A stretch of DNA of 64,000 nucleotides from Sipunculus nudus (Eukaryota; Annelida; Sipuncula; Golfingiida; Sipunculidae): assembly GCA_026874595.1 (NCBI GenBank), contig CM049318.1:43688456-43752455 (forward strand), given 5' to 3'. Below, in pieces: positions 13,110 to 25,108 of this stretch. The number at the start of each line of letters is the position of its first letter. Position 1 is the first letter of the stretch. Both the position numbers and the translations under genes were made by a program. The notes under the pieces are model-generated. The model had not been told where the DNA came from, ran no database searches, and was given only the letters and a program-made list of their open reading frames with translations.

Positions 13110-13774
13110 AGAATGAGAGAAAGCAGATGTTGTAATGTTTATTTAGATAATAACGTGTGTTCTTGCTTTAATGATTAAATCAATTTTACATGATCAAGGG
13201 TGCATTAATGTTTTTATTAAACTTAAAGAGAACCCTTTCGCGGCGTAGCGGTTTTCGACTGCACGAAACAGCTTAATTTTATCAGGCAAGCGGGGTTTCA
13301 CCAGGTTAACGTTATGAAAACATCCAAGCTAATTTTTAAAGGTAAAAACATATTGTTAAGAAATATGTATAATCTCTTATATAATCACCTTTATGACAAC
13401 GAATTTAAAACCAGTTTTTTTGTCCGTCCGTCAACATATATGTGTCATGAATGATACAAAAACAATCGCTCGGGGTAACTTAATTAAAACCTGCAAGAAT
13501 GAATTTAAAGCTGACACAAAAACGTAAGATTAATAATAATTTAATAAAAGCAGTGTTTTAAGTAAGGCCGGGATGACCTCACACACACAAGTTCGCTTGG
13601 CGCGTCGCGGTTCATTGATCGCACACATGCGGTAATCCGCTGACCCAATTCAGGACACCAGCCTCGACAGCGATGTCGCGATCTGGTCAAAATGCTTAAA
13701 AACCGGTAGCTCCTGTATTTAAATGTTGCTTGATGTCTTCCTACATCTTCTTTTTCCATGAACGTTGCACATAT
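10425..13774. repeat. Fold-back element with microsatellite-rich core
   Basis: Outer arms 10425-11090 and 13110-13774 are reverse complements, starting 'atatatgcaacggtcatgg' and ending 'ccatgaacgttgcacatat'. The core is itself a coarse palindrome. A motif 'cgttatcggacaaaataa..' with 'gttattaaatga.acaagtc' occurs in plus orientation near 11145, 11336, 11541, 11706, 11956 and 12092, and in minus orientation near 12485, 12590, 12737 and 13000. Copies are separated by (TC)n, (CATT)n, (TA)n (11901-11957) and a 17-base C run (12157-12173). The centre (about 12230-12400) is unique. No protein is encoded; long open frames in this interval are microsatellite translations. Confidence 0.75.
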
Positions 13775-13939
13775 GTGTCATATACAAGTTTGTTATGTAT
13801 GATTTGTAATTTTATGACATGTCAGATATACGGCATCATGACCGTTTTTACGGCACCTAGTGTTAAGCAAGTGAACTGAGTAAAGTGCGCCAAGCAAAGA
13901 CCAGCCTCGTCATTCTTTCAACAATCCATTATTTAAAAC

Positions 13940-15528
13940 GCAAAAAATATTGTAGGTGGCGCCACCAGTCTTATATAAGACAAAGCTATCCGATATGTAT
14001 GTCAGGCGGATATATCAAATTCCTCCGTAGAAATAAGCAGGCACTTTCACTGTGCAAAAGTCATTGTGGGTGGCGACACCTGTCTTGTGAAGGAGAAAGC
14101 CATCAAAGACGCATAGACAGGTCAAAATATCAGGCCAATACATCAAACTCCTCTTTAGTTTGATGCACTGGGCTGATCAGGCTTAGGTGAGAAAGGCAGT
14201 TGCCCCGAGTGAACTCTGACAAATTGCTGGCTCAAGCTACTGGACTAAGTGAACTCTTGACCTCCATCTTGCTAGAAAGAGTGTACTATTGACCTGTGCA
14301 TGGCTTCACTTAGTGAACTCTTGACCTTTTGCATAATCTGACACAGTTTGCAGTCTGCCAAAGCTATAGTTAGATCCAGGCTGAACTTTGGTGCCACATC
14401 TGATGCAGTGGGCAGTTTGTCAAAGTTATAAGTGGAGTGCATTTACTGCACTGAATGTACTCTTGACCTGTTGCCTAATCTGATACAGTTGGCAGCCTGT
14501 CAGAACTATAAGTAGATACAGGCTGACTTTTGGCCTGTTGCCAAATCTGAAATAGTAGGCAGTCTGTCTAGCTAATTATAGATACAGACACTTTCTTGGC
14601 CTGTTGGTAAATCTGTTTACACATACTGAAAGACTTTAGCAAAAATGTTTTTTATTAAGCTGATGCATTCATAAGGTTTTTTTTAATAAAAATGTTTAGA
14701 ATAATAAAAGATACAGTCCTTTCAGTGTTAAAGGTCCAATAATTCTGCCAAAAATCATTCAAGTAAACTTGAACAAAGGCCACCCAAGAATATTTTTTGT
14801 GCAATGTTACAGAAGTTATAATTGAAACAATTTTGTAGAAGAAGACTATTGCAGTCCTCCGTTTGAAATAAATGTAGACTTTATAATGGCCTTAAGCTTT
14901 TCAAGACTCTACCAAAAATAAACAAACTTATCTATTCTTATATGATTGAAAGAACCATGTCCTAGGATAATTCTTGTGAAAAAATCGTGAAAGTTTCATC
15001 ATAAACATTTAAAGCTGAAAGAGGCTAAAATTGTCCATAAAAAAAACAAGTCAATCTCGGTGACGCCACGAAATCTGCAATTTCAAATATGAGTCATGTA
15101 ACCAACATTTGTACAATACTTGGTGATGCTACCTCCAGTCATTTCTGAGATTGCTATATCAGTATACTTACTTGGCCAAATGACTAAATTCAAGTTCACG
15201 TGACTCCGCTAAAATTCATCAAACGCAAACTATTTGAACAAATTTGAGAGGGCTCGCCTCTAGGATAATTTCTGTAAAATATTGCACAATTTGGCTAGAC
15301 CGTTTACGAGAAGAAGACTTTTAAAGGTTTCTCAGCTTTTTTCCCTATGAAATCTAAGAAAATGCAGAGAGCAAAAAAAAAAAAAAAAAAATGATCAGCT
15401 GAATCCGTTAGAGTTTTTCAGATGGCTTTTATTTTGCATAAAATTTCGTGATGCAATCTCTCGTCGTTTTCGAGATAGTATGGGTTAACGTACAGACGAC
15501 GGACGACGCCACATCATCCCATAAGCTC
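13940..15528 (+). repeat. Segment X, inverted duplicate of 37802-39384
   Basis: Begins with a GGTGGCGCCACC half-unit (13955) and a second palindrome variant (14069). It continues through a ~70-bp degenerate tandem repeat with 'atctgatacagttggcagcc' type blocks at about 14333-14600, and ends at 'acatcatcccataagctc'. The other copy runs in reverse at 37802-39384 and is almost collinear. Both edges are sharp: the gypsy-1 LTR abuts on the left and the 12.9-kb insertion on the right. No coding sequence recognised. Confidence 0.85.
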
Positions 15529-17317
15529 AGGGGCCAGTATCTCGAAGCGTTCGCTTATTTGTTCGTTATATTCATTTACGAGAGCCTAACTATTGCAAAG
15601 CGATTGACAAAACGAGCGATTAACTAGAGTATCTCGAAGCTCTCGTAAAGGGTTAGTTAAGCAGTCGGAATTCACTCGTAAACTCCCCATTTCCTTTCCG
15701 TTTGGTGTGCTTCTGAACTTTATTTAAACGGCTCGCTAAGCGGTTTTTCCACGGCTCATCCCTAAAAAGTGTCCCAGTGTTACTAAAAATAGTATTAAGT
15801 TCAGCACACAATGCAATGCCTGTATTCACTATAAAGCATGTTGGCCCTACGGCTTTCCCTTATAAAGCTAGCAGTCCATATGTGCGTGTGCGGTACGTAT
15901 GCGTAGGTAAGCGTAATGCATCTAGAAAACGCCTGTGATTCCATTAATTACGTATGCGTATGCAGTGCTTATGCAGCAAAATCGGACCTATAGTATAGAG
16001 CTGTACGTAGGAGTTGAGAAGTCATCTGCCAGAGGAATATCCTATCACTGACTCAAACTTTGGAATTCCCCCATCGGTTACTCGTGTAGTAAAAATGGGG
16101 TTGAACTCGGAACAAGAAGTAACAAAAAAAAAACAACTGCATTTTACTCAGAAAATACTTGAGAATAATATATCAAAAGTAACAAAAATTCCCATTGGGA
16201 AAAAGTTATTTAATTTGATAATTTTAAAAAGTTTACCTCTGAGTGTACTGACTGTATAATTGAAAGTTATTGGGCCTTGCTAGGTACCCGAGTCTATAGT
16301 CATGAGTTCACAGGCGACATATATTTATACCACTGACTGGACCCAGACTCCCACTTGATCATGCCTTTAAAAATATTAGTGCAATATGTTGTTTCCACAG
16401 AACATATTCCATTGAAACTCATGCATTTCAAGTTAAATTAAAGTTTGAATCACTAGTTTAGTTTGATTTGTATTTGATTTTCAAATCTGCCAATATGATT
16501 TAGAACAGTCTGTCCAAAGCTTTGAAACCTCTGTTTATATGCAAAATTTTTAACTAAAAATAATATATTTGTAATAATAAAAATATTATTGTGTCATGAT
16601 TTTTTCTTTCTTAATTTATCGCTGAGCATTTTATTTTCGTGGGAGGGGTTAGGTAATGTACACCAAGTCCTGGATAATGTTGCTTATTTGTGTACATATC
16701 GCTTATACAGCTGACTTATATTCAGGGACGTCAATATAAGGGGGGAGGGGCTAGGGGGATGATCAATGTAATCATCCCTTCCCCCTTTCAGAGAATAACT
16801 GTAATAAATTGCAAAGAATTAGAATTTACCAGGAAATATTATATCTTAACCTGGTTTAAAAGTCTAAATGTTTGTTTTCGATTGTAAATTAAAATAAGTG
16901 GACTCCTAAGGAAATATACATATTATATAAAAAGAAGTCTGATTTTAATGGGGGAAAAATGATTGGAGCTAAAACAATCTATAAATATCTGTTTAAATCA
17001 AATAAATTTGATTGCAATAAATATAATCTCTTTTTTTATATTTTTCTTTTATCACATAATTTAAGAACAGTGGACAAGAAAACAACATTTCTTTGTTGTA
17101 CAGTATTATATATTAAATTGGTAACGTACTAATGAACAAGTCTGATTATAAATGTTCCAGCTCTTTTGTGTTGACGGTGAAAAGCGCCATTCTTGTCCGA
17201 TACGAACGACAAAAAATAACGTTCTATTTTATTTTCGTTCGGATAGCAAATTTCGTTCGGACGTAACATTCGTTCGGACCCATCCGGTGTGAAACCGCCT
17301 TTAGGCCTCCCAGCTGG

Positions 17318-20300
17318 GCCTGCGATAAATCAGATTATGCCCCTGAGAGAGTACAAGAAAGTATCACATACAGGATAAATTTTATAGAAATATGGGTGCA
17401 GGGGATGTTTTATATCACGATATGTAGGCCTATCATGAGGGATATAGGGTTTTCAACATCAGGGAATTTATAGCATTTAAATGGTGTTCAACCCCATTTC
17501 AATCAATTGAAATTCAATTTATTGCCAATTCTTCCCTTTGAAGGGTTTTGTTGTACGCAAAAAGTAACCTTCGAGACAGGATGCAACACTAAACAGTTAG
17601 ACAGGACTAAAGAATAACACTACTTATTTTTACCTTCAACTCTTAGTCAGTGCTCCTATTTTTAAGTAATTTAAACAAATTAAAGCATTAATAAAAAAAG
17701 GAGAGGGGCTTAATAATAGATGTATAAATATATATCTTTATTTGTTGTAGATCTTATTATATAATAATATTTTCCTGAAATTAAAATCATATATATTCAT
17801 ATACTCTTTTCATAACTGAATGCTTTAAACAATACTAAGAGGTCACGAAATATTTCAAATATAATCTGGTCCTAGCAATTTATTGTGATATTTGTCTCGA
17901 GGCAGACCGCTCCAAGAGTATTTGGTAGCCAGCAATTAGAAACAAAGCAAAGTTCAGAAAATTACATATTACATTCTCATCTTGGAATTATTTAAAAAAA
18001 AAGCTGTTGTTTAATAATATCCAGTTCTTTACTAAAGTAGATTCATTCACGAGGCATTTTCTTTACTTTCTAAACGTAACTAGTATGTGGATTATCCTTG
18101 AACAAATACTGATTACAGCCAATGGAAAGAAATAATTGAATTCACATTCTCTTATAAAAATCAGTTACTACCGAATTATAGATATCCTGTTTTATATTCC
18201 AGCAAAGTTATTATAGATAGAGAATCTTTGCTGAAACCTCAGAAATAGGTTACATATGATTAAACATGGTTAAATGTGACAAACCATGGTCTGAAGTCAG
18301 TGAATACGGTCTAGTATTCCGGGTGTATTTTTCCGGAAGAAATATAAAAAACCGTTCATTGATATACTTTTTTTTACTCAAAAGCCTTAGAATTGAACAT
18401 TTGCAGAGTATCTTGTCAAGATAATATAAGTAAAAATGAAAATGAGCAGGCAATCTTGGCAAGGGGACCAGTTCCCCGTCAGGAAGGACGGTGGAAAAGT
18501 TTGCTTTGAATTTAATGGAATTTATGGCTTACAAAATTTGTGGAGCCTTATAATTCGATTTTGTATCTAGGCATCCTTGTTAAAAGGGATAAATTAAACA
18601 GGAAGACATAACCTGACAACTCAAAGCCGAAATCAGTCTAGGACATGGTGTATCATGAAATGAAGGTTGATCGAGAGAGTCCCACAGGTAATCCTGAGCA
18701 GTGAAGAAAGATTTAGTTAAAATTAACCAAAAATCGTCAGAAATATAAGAAAGTACAACATAAATATGATCAAGTGATAAAACCAACCTGCCATGTAAAT
18801 GGGAACTGGGTATGAGTATCTGATTTGAAATATTACATCGCATGTGAATTGTACACATGAGAGAGATGAACAACAGGGTTGGGGTCAAATACGTATTAGT
18901 ATTTGTATTTTTATTTAAATACAGTCAAAGTAAGTATTTGTATTTATATTGTATCTGTATTTGTGTTGTGCAAAATGATAATATTTGTATTTGTATTTGA
19001 TCTCAATATTTGATGTATTTGGTGTATTTGATCAAATACTGTACAAATACATATGTATAAATACATATTCTTATCTGCCATAATTTAAAAAAAAATTAAC
19101 TACTACCTAACTTCTGAACAACCCTAAAGACAGCATCAAGTCAAGCATTTCACTTCTCTCTTAGACATTATGAATATTTATGGTGCTGGAAATAAATAAA
19201 CATTCTGTATAACCTACAATTGCGTATTTGTAATTGTATTTGTATTTGATGTTCTGTATTTGTATTTATCTTCAGTCACTTGTTTTTGTATTTGTATTTG
19301 GGGAGACTAGCTATCGTATTTATATTTGTATTTGTATTTGGCACACTGTATTTGACTCCAACCCTGATGAACAGTCAAGACTAAATAGATAAATCGTTTT
19401 TTTTTCAGATTTACTCTTCACATAGACTCAGTAACTGAATATAACAAATGTCAGATTAAACAACAAAATGTTAAAATGTCAGATTATACCCATAACGTTA
19501 ATTTCATCAGTCTATGCAACAGGACAGATGTATTAATTAAGCTTAGCTTCATATATTCAATTTATAACTGAATAAATATTAACCTTTTGTAGACGACCGG
19601 TACTTCGATTTTTCTGAACAAGTCTTCTGGGTGTGTGCTTCCTTTCTGTTAATGCCGGTTCCTGTTGGTAACAGTCAAAAATAATGTGTACTTGAATGAT
19701 TTTTAATAATATTCTGTAAGTTAAATATTAAAGTCTTTGGTTACTGTATTAAACCCGTTTGCCGTACCCGATATTGTGCTCGATGGTTGTGACGGTTAGA
19801 AAATCCTAGCATTCATTTGAACTTTCCTTTGATACTTGGGCATTCTAATGTATGTCTTGCTAATGATGCACAGTTTTGAACACATAGACCAACCGTCTTT
19901 TACAAAAATCTTACATGAGACTTAAGCCCACTAACAGACCTGAATAAAATTGTTAAAGGTGTGACGTCATATTGGTTACCACGATGGCACACAGATGCCC
20001 TTAAATTATTAACATGAATTAAGTCAGCTTTTTGCAGTCGAACAATTATGTTTGACAAAGACTGAAGATGATGACAGTAAACCATTAAAGAAGTCCATCA
20101 TTAAGTCGTGATATGTGAGGATTACGTAAATATGTTAGACTTTTAATATAACTGAAATTTTCATATGTTTTAACAAGGTTATTTAAGTTAGCATAATAAA
20201 CAAAGCTTTCCTATAAGGTGAGAATTAGAAAGGTCCCGTATATATTATTTAGCATTTCATAGACATTGGGTCGAACACCATTTAAATGCCAAAAGATTCC

Positions 20301-20452
20301 CTGAGGTCGATAATCCTCTATCCCTTATGATCCATATCGTGATATAAAAAAAAACCCTCTTCCTATTTCTATATGATTTATCCTGTTTGTGATATACCCT
20401 TGGACTGATTAAAGGGCATTGTCTGATATATCGCAAGCCTAGCTGGCAACTC
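17318..20452. repeat. Inverted repeat pair (~190-bp arms) enclosing ~2.7 kb
   Basis: 17318-17505 and 20255-20452 are diverged reverse complements sharing 'cacatacaggataaatttta', 'tatatcacgatatg', 'tcagggaattt' and 'catttaaatggtgttc.acc' blocks. The enclosed DNA has no coding similarity but contains the MITE at 18874-19366. The pair could be the ends of a decayed element or two oppositely oriented copies of one repeat. Confidence 0.55.
18874..19366. mobile_element. hAT-type MITE, 493 bp, with target duplication
   Basis: The left end is CAGGGTTGGGGTCAAATACG; the right end on the reverse strand is CAGGGTTGGAGTCAAATACA. The flanking 8-mers are atgaacaa (18866-18873) and atgaacag (19367-19374), a target duplication with one mismatch. 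An 8-bp duplication and CAGGG termini are typical of hAT elements. The interior is dominated by repeats of 'gtatttgtatttg' and has no transposase, so it is non-autonomous. Confidence 0.85.
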
Positions 20453-21510
20453 TTCGACTTTGGGGCAAGTTGTTCTCACTACATTTCAAACCCCTTCGGC
20501 GAGTGGGCAAATGTTATTGTTGAGCCCTGCCCTAAAAAAATATGCTTGAAATTATTACTATTGGTAAATTTACTTCTTAGTCAGATTCAGAAATAGGTAA
20601 TGAAGAGATTTTTCAAATCAGTGGTCCCTCATAGTGGTACAGACAAAGCTTAATATGACAATATACAGATAAGTAAAGTAAAACCTTATAGTTAATAAGC
20701 CAATTAAAATCATCAAATTAAATGACTCTCCCAAATAGGAGTTTTGGGGACTTTTGATACGTTATTCTCCAGAATTTCCTGTTCATAATATATATATATA
20801 TATATATATAAATATATAAATATATAAATAACTCTGAAGAAAAACAACACTGTTAATTCACAACAGACTGTTTCACGGGATGCGACCCGATCATCAGGTG
20901 AATGTGGTTAGAATGAAGCTAACGTCGTGGTTTGAAAAGCCGAGACTTTACGAGATTACGAGATTATGCTTTGTGCGATTCGGGTCGGGGGGGGGGGGGG
21001 GCATGTGAAAGACTGACACTGATCCTATTGTTCTCGGGTGCACAATAGGAATGGTCGGGGTACACGTGCGATACTGGAACATAACAGGGCAGGGCAAAGA
21101 GGTTATATAATGTAGTAAATAGTAAATATAATACAAAGATATAACCAGGATGCTCAATCAGCATATTGAAATGATTTCTAATAGGGCCTTGGAAGCAGTG
21201 AACATATCAGTAGTATACATATGATATGATAAAAATACACATATACTGTGAAAATACACAATATACAAGGCAAATATACAATATAAAATATAAAAAGCAA
21301 ATATACTATACCCATACTAAGTGGTGCAAGTCTCCTAGCTGAAGGTCGTAAAGCCCATTAGACCAGGAAAAAGTAGAACTTTCCTGTCATCCAATGGACT
21401 CCACGAGCCAGCAGTGAGAGAACAACTACCTGAACAAATGAGTCTGCCCAGCGGATCCTCGTTGGGGGGGGGGGGGGGTTAAGGGGGCACGCTGAATATT
21501 AGTACGGATG

Positions 21511-23082
21511 CTAGGTTTTAAAATATTTCAGGGTGAATTTGTTTTGATGGCGGCACTTGGAGAGCATTTCAGCTCTTGAGTTCAACAATGATCCAGGGGG
21601 GGCCGTAGCTATAAGTAGCTTTTCAGACAAGCAGAGATCACACTTCCTAGTCCCACAGAAGTAAGGTGCTGCCTTGGCAGATATTTCCCAGGAGAGCTTG
21701 TAATTGATATTGTTGTCTTTTAGTGACCAAATGTGTTTAGACAGTTCAGTGTTTTTAGCGTGGGATCTGTTCCGAAAGGATTGCTTGTGGTTATTATATC
21801 TTGTCTTGAAATCACCTTCAGTACACCCTATGTAGTGTTTCACGTCATTGTCTGTTCTAACTGTTGCTTTATAGACAATGCATTTCAGCTGACATTGACC
21901 ATTCATAGGACATTCGTCTTTTTTACGGCAGTTACATTGTTTTTGGGGTGCATTCACAGCATTGTCAGAATTTAGAACCTTCATATTATGTTTGCTGATC
22001 AGGTTAGACATGTTGGGTAGACAGCTGTAGCTAATTTTCAAATTGTTCCTGTTGAATAACCTGTGGTACCTGTGATGTTGAGGGAAGTGTTTTTCAACTA
22101 GTTTCATGAATTTTCTGCCAATGTTGGTTTTTACATGACGGCTGTAGGGTGGATTAAACCATATTATTTTCCTTTTCCTGTTTCTCTTGCTTTTCACTGT
22201 TGGTTCAACATATTTTAAGCTTTCTGAGAACCCGCTTTTCGCTAAAGCTTCATCATACATGGGTTTGGCTTTCATAAATAGCTCTTTATTGCAGGAGTTG
22301 TCAGAAACACGTTTACTGATCATCATAGGTATCTGCCTAATGATAGCTGGGGGGTGATTGGATTGTGCGTGGATATAGAGAGGGTCATTGTTCGGTTTTC
22401 TGTAAGGGTAGAAGACGTCATTTTGGAGGTCAAATGTTACGTCTAAGAAATCTGTGCAGGTCAGGTTAGTTTCAATGGTTATCTTTAACCCAACATTGGA
22501 AAAGAGTTTGATCATTTTCTTACGGGTGCTGTCTGCTTTGGGTCCAGACATGTTGGGGAAACAACCTAAACCGTCATCACGATACAGGCCTAGAGCATTT
22601 ACACCAAATTCCTTTTTCAACATATCTAGGATGTATAAACCAACAATTTCGCATACTTCAGCGCCATCAAAACTGCCCATGGTGACGTCAAAACCAGTGT
22701 GATCTTTTTTCACCCAGGTGTTACCGTTGCTAAACAGTAAGCTTTTCCTGCTGTGCAGGATGGTTTTGATAACATCCTCTGGAATGGAGACCATGGTTTT
22801 GGCAAATTTGAGGGCTATCATGAGAAGATCTTCTGTGATCGAGGGGTAAAAGTCAACAATATCAAACTTTATGAACTTAGATTTTTTGTTTCAGCTTCAA
22901 TTTCTTGAACCAAGATATTACCTGTGCGGTATTTTGCCACTGGTTGAGTTTGGTTTTCAGTCTCAGTTGGCTATTAATTTTTTCCAAGTGCTTTTTGCTA
23001 ATGATACCTATTTCAGATTTTGCTGGATTAATCAATCTGCACTTGGGGTTTTGTTCAAAATTATCCTTGTGGTCTTTCAAAT
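21511..23082 (-). pseudogene. Penelope-like RT + GIY-YIG endonuclease, unit 1 (frameshifted, 5' truncated)
   Basis: Retrotransposon protein that copies RNA into DNA at a nicked target. Reading leftwards, an N-terminal part (23095-22877) is thrown out of frame by one extra base in a T run at 22881-22886. The frame from 22821 then stays open to 21511 (436 codons). Visible RT motifs are GSFDGAEVCEIVG (motif B) and YRDDGLG (motif C, catalytic DD). A Cys cluster (CNCRKKDECPMNGQC) precedes a C-terminal GIY-YIG nuclease with VYKA...HYIG, an Arg-rich TRYNNHK, the acidic LCLSEK and LLNSR. An RT followed by a C-terminal GIY-YIG domain is the hallmark of canonical Penelope-like elements. The N-terminus is not in the unit: translation starts inside the RT at the tandem junction. 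Confidence 0.8.
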
Positions 23083-24375
23083 GTCTTGAAATCACCTTCA
23101 GTACACCCTATGTAGTGTTTCACGTCATTGTCTGTTCTAACTGTTGCTTTATAGACAATGCATTTCAGCTGACATTGACCATTCATAGGACATTCGTCTT
23201 TTTTACGGCAGTTACATTGTTTTTGGGGTGCATTCACAGCATTGTCAGAATTTAGAACCTTCATATTATGTTTGCTGATCAGGTTAGACATGTTGGGTAG
23301 ACAGCTGTAGCTAATTTTCAAATTGTTCCTGTTGAATAACCTGTGGTACCTGTGATGTTGAGGGAAGTGTTTTTCAACTAGTTTCATGAATTTTCTGCCA
23401 ATGTTGGTTTTTACATGACGGCTGTAGGGTGGATTAAACCATATTATTTTCCTTTTCCTGTTTCTCTTGCTTTTCACTGTTGGTTCAACATATTTTAAGC
23501 TTTCTGAGAACCCGCTTTTCGCTAAAGCTTCATCATACATGGGTTTGGCTTTCATAAATAGCTCTTTATTGCAGGAGTTGTCAGAAACACGTTTACTGAT
23601 CATCATAGGTATCTGCCTAATGATAGCTGGGGGGTGATTGGATTGTGCGTGGATATAGAGAGGGTCATTGTTCGGTTTTCTGTAAGGGTAGAAGACGTCA
23701 TTTTGGAGGTCAAATGTTACGTCTAAGAAATCTGTGCAGGTCAGGTTAGTTTCAATGGTTATCTTAAAACCCAACATTGGAAAAGAGTTTGATCATTTTC
23801 TTACGGGTGCTGTCTGCTTTGGGTCCAGACATGTTGGGGAAACAACCTAAACCGTCATCACGATACAGGCCTAGAGCATTTACACCAAAGTCCTTTTTCA
23901 ACATATCTAGGATGTATAAACCAACAATTTCGCATACTTCAGCGCCATCAAAACTGCCCATGGTGACGTCAAAACCAGTGTGATCTTTTTTCACCCAGGT
24001 GTTACCGTTGCTAAACAGTAAGCTTTTCCTGCTGTGTAGGATGGTTTTGATAACATCCTCTGGAATGGAGACCATGGTTTTGGCAAATTTGAGGGCTATC
24101 ATGAGAAGATCTTCTGTGATCGAGGGGTAAAAGTCAACAATATCAAACTTTATGAACTTAGATTTTTGTTTCAGCTTCAATTTCTTGAACCAAGATATTA
24201 CCTGTGCGGTATTTTGCCACTGGTTGAGTTTGGTTTTCAGTCTCAGTTGGCTATTAATTTTTTCCAAGTGCTTTTTGCTAATGATACCTATTTCAGATTT
24301 TGCTGGATTAATCAATCTGCACTTGGGGTTTTGTTCAAAATTATCCTTGTGGTCTTTCAAATGTCTTGAAATCAC
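23061..24375 (-). pseudogene. Penelope-like RT/GIY-YIG, unit 2 (frameshifted, nuclease cut)
   Basis: Same protein as unit 1. RT motif A is intact here (FDIVDFYPSIT), and motifs B and C are in the first frame (24375-23764). An insertion at about 23766 (AAAAC in place of TAA context) shifts the frame; a second open stretch (23777-23061) continues to the GIY-YIG start. At the tandem junction the nuclease stops after ...YIGCTEGDFKT and runs into RT N-terminal sequence of unit 1 in another frame, so the nuclease lacks its C-terminal half. Unit 1 and unit 2 differ by very few substitutions, one being Glu/Asp in KE/DFGVN. Confidence 0.75.
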
Positions 24376-25108
24376 CTTCAGTACACCCTATGTAGTGTTT
24401 CACGTCATTGTCTGTTCTAACTGTTGCTTTATAGACAATGCATTTCAGCTGACATTGACCATTCATAGGACATTCGTCTTTTTTACGGCAGTTACATTGT
24501 TTTTGGGGTGCATTCACAGCATTGTCAGAATTTAGAACCTTCATATTATGTTTGCTGATCAGGTTAGACATGTTGGGTAGACAGCTGTAGCTAATTTTCA
24601 AATTGTTCCTGTTGAATAACCTGTGGTACCTGTGATGTTGAGGGAAGTGTTTTTCAACTAGTTTCATGAATTTTCTGCCAATGTTGGTTTTTACATGACG
24701 GCTGTAGGGTGGATTAAACCATATTATTTTCCTTTTCCTGTTTCTCTTGCTTTTCACTGTTGGTTCAACATATTTTAAGCTTTCTGAGAACCCGCTTTTC
24801 GCTAAAGCTTCATCATACATGGGTTTGGCTTTCATAAATAGCTCTTTATTGCAGGAGTTGTCAGAAACACGTTTACTGATCATCATAGGTATCTGCCTAA
24901 TGATAGCTGGGGGGTGATTGGATTGTGCGTGGATATAGAGAGGGTCATTGTTCGGTTTTCTGTAAGGGTAGAAGACGTCATTTTGGAGGTCAAATGTTAC
25001 GTCTAAGAAATCTGTGCAGGTCAGGTTAGTTTCAATGGTTATCTTTAACCCAACATTGGAAAAGAGTTTGATCATTTTCTTACGGGTGCTGTCTGCTTTG
25101 GGCCCTGG
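24366..25108 (-). pseudogene. Penelope-like RT/GIY-YIG, unit 3 (cut by inversion)
   Basis: The third head-to-tail copy covers RT residues after motif C through the first half of the GIY-YIG domain. It ends abruptly at the inversion point: in 'gctttgggccctggacccat' the strand switches and a reverse-oriented copy starts. An open frame (25186-24341) runs through the switch and so begins with antisense residues. Not functional. Confidence 0.75.

Larger units (their letters stand above)
10307..13939 (+). mobile_element. Gypsy-1 LTR, copy A, enlarged by a fold-back insert
   Basis: This segment matches the reverse complement of 32462-35644, which lies directly upstream of the gypsy-1 primer-binding site and gag. 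It is therefore read as a gypsy-1 long terminal repeat on the plus strand. Its 3' part (13775-13939) contains 'agtaaagtgcgccaagcaaa' and 'catcattctttcaaca'-like sequence just before the internal region in the other copy. It lacks the last ~20 bases of the LTR and is joined directly to unrelated segment X at 13940. No gag or pol follows, so it is a detached LTR. Most of its length is the insert at 10425-13774. Confidence 0.65.

Noticed and set aside
22454-24535. Plus-strand frames of 64-127 codons across the Penelope-like units
   Set aside because: Antisense shadows of the RT/GIY-YIG frames, repeated with the 1280-bp period.
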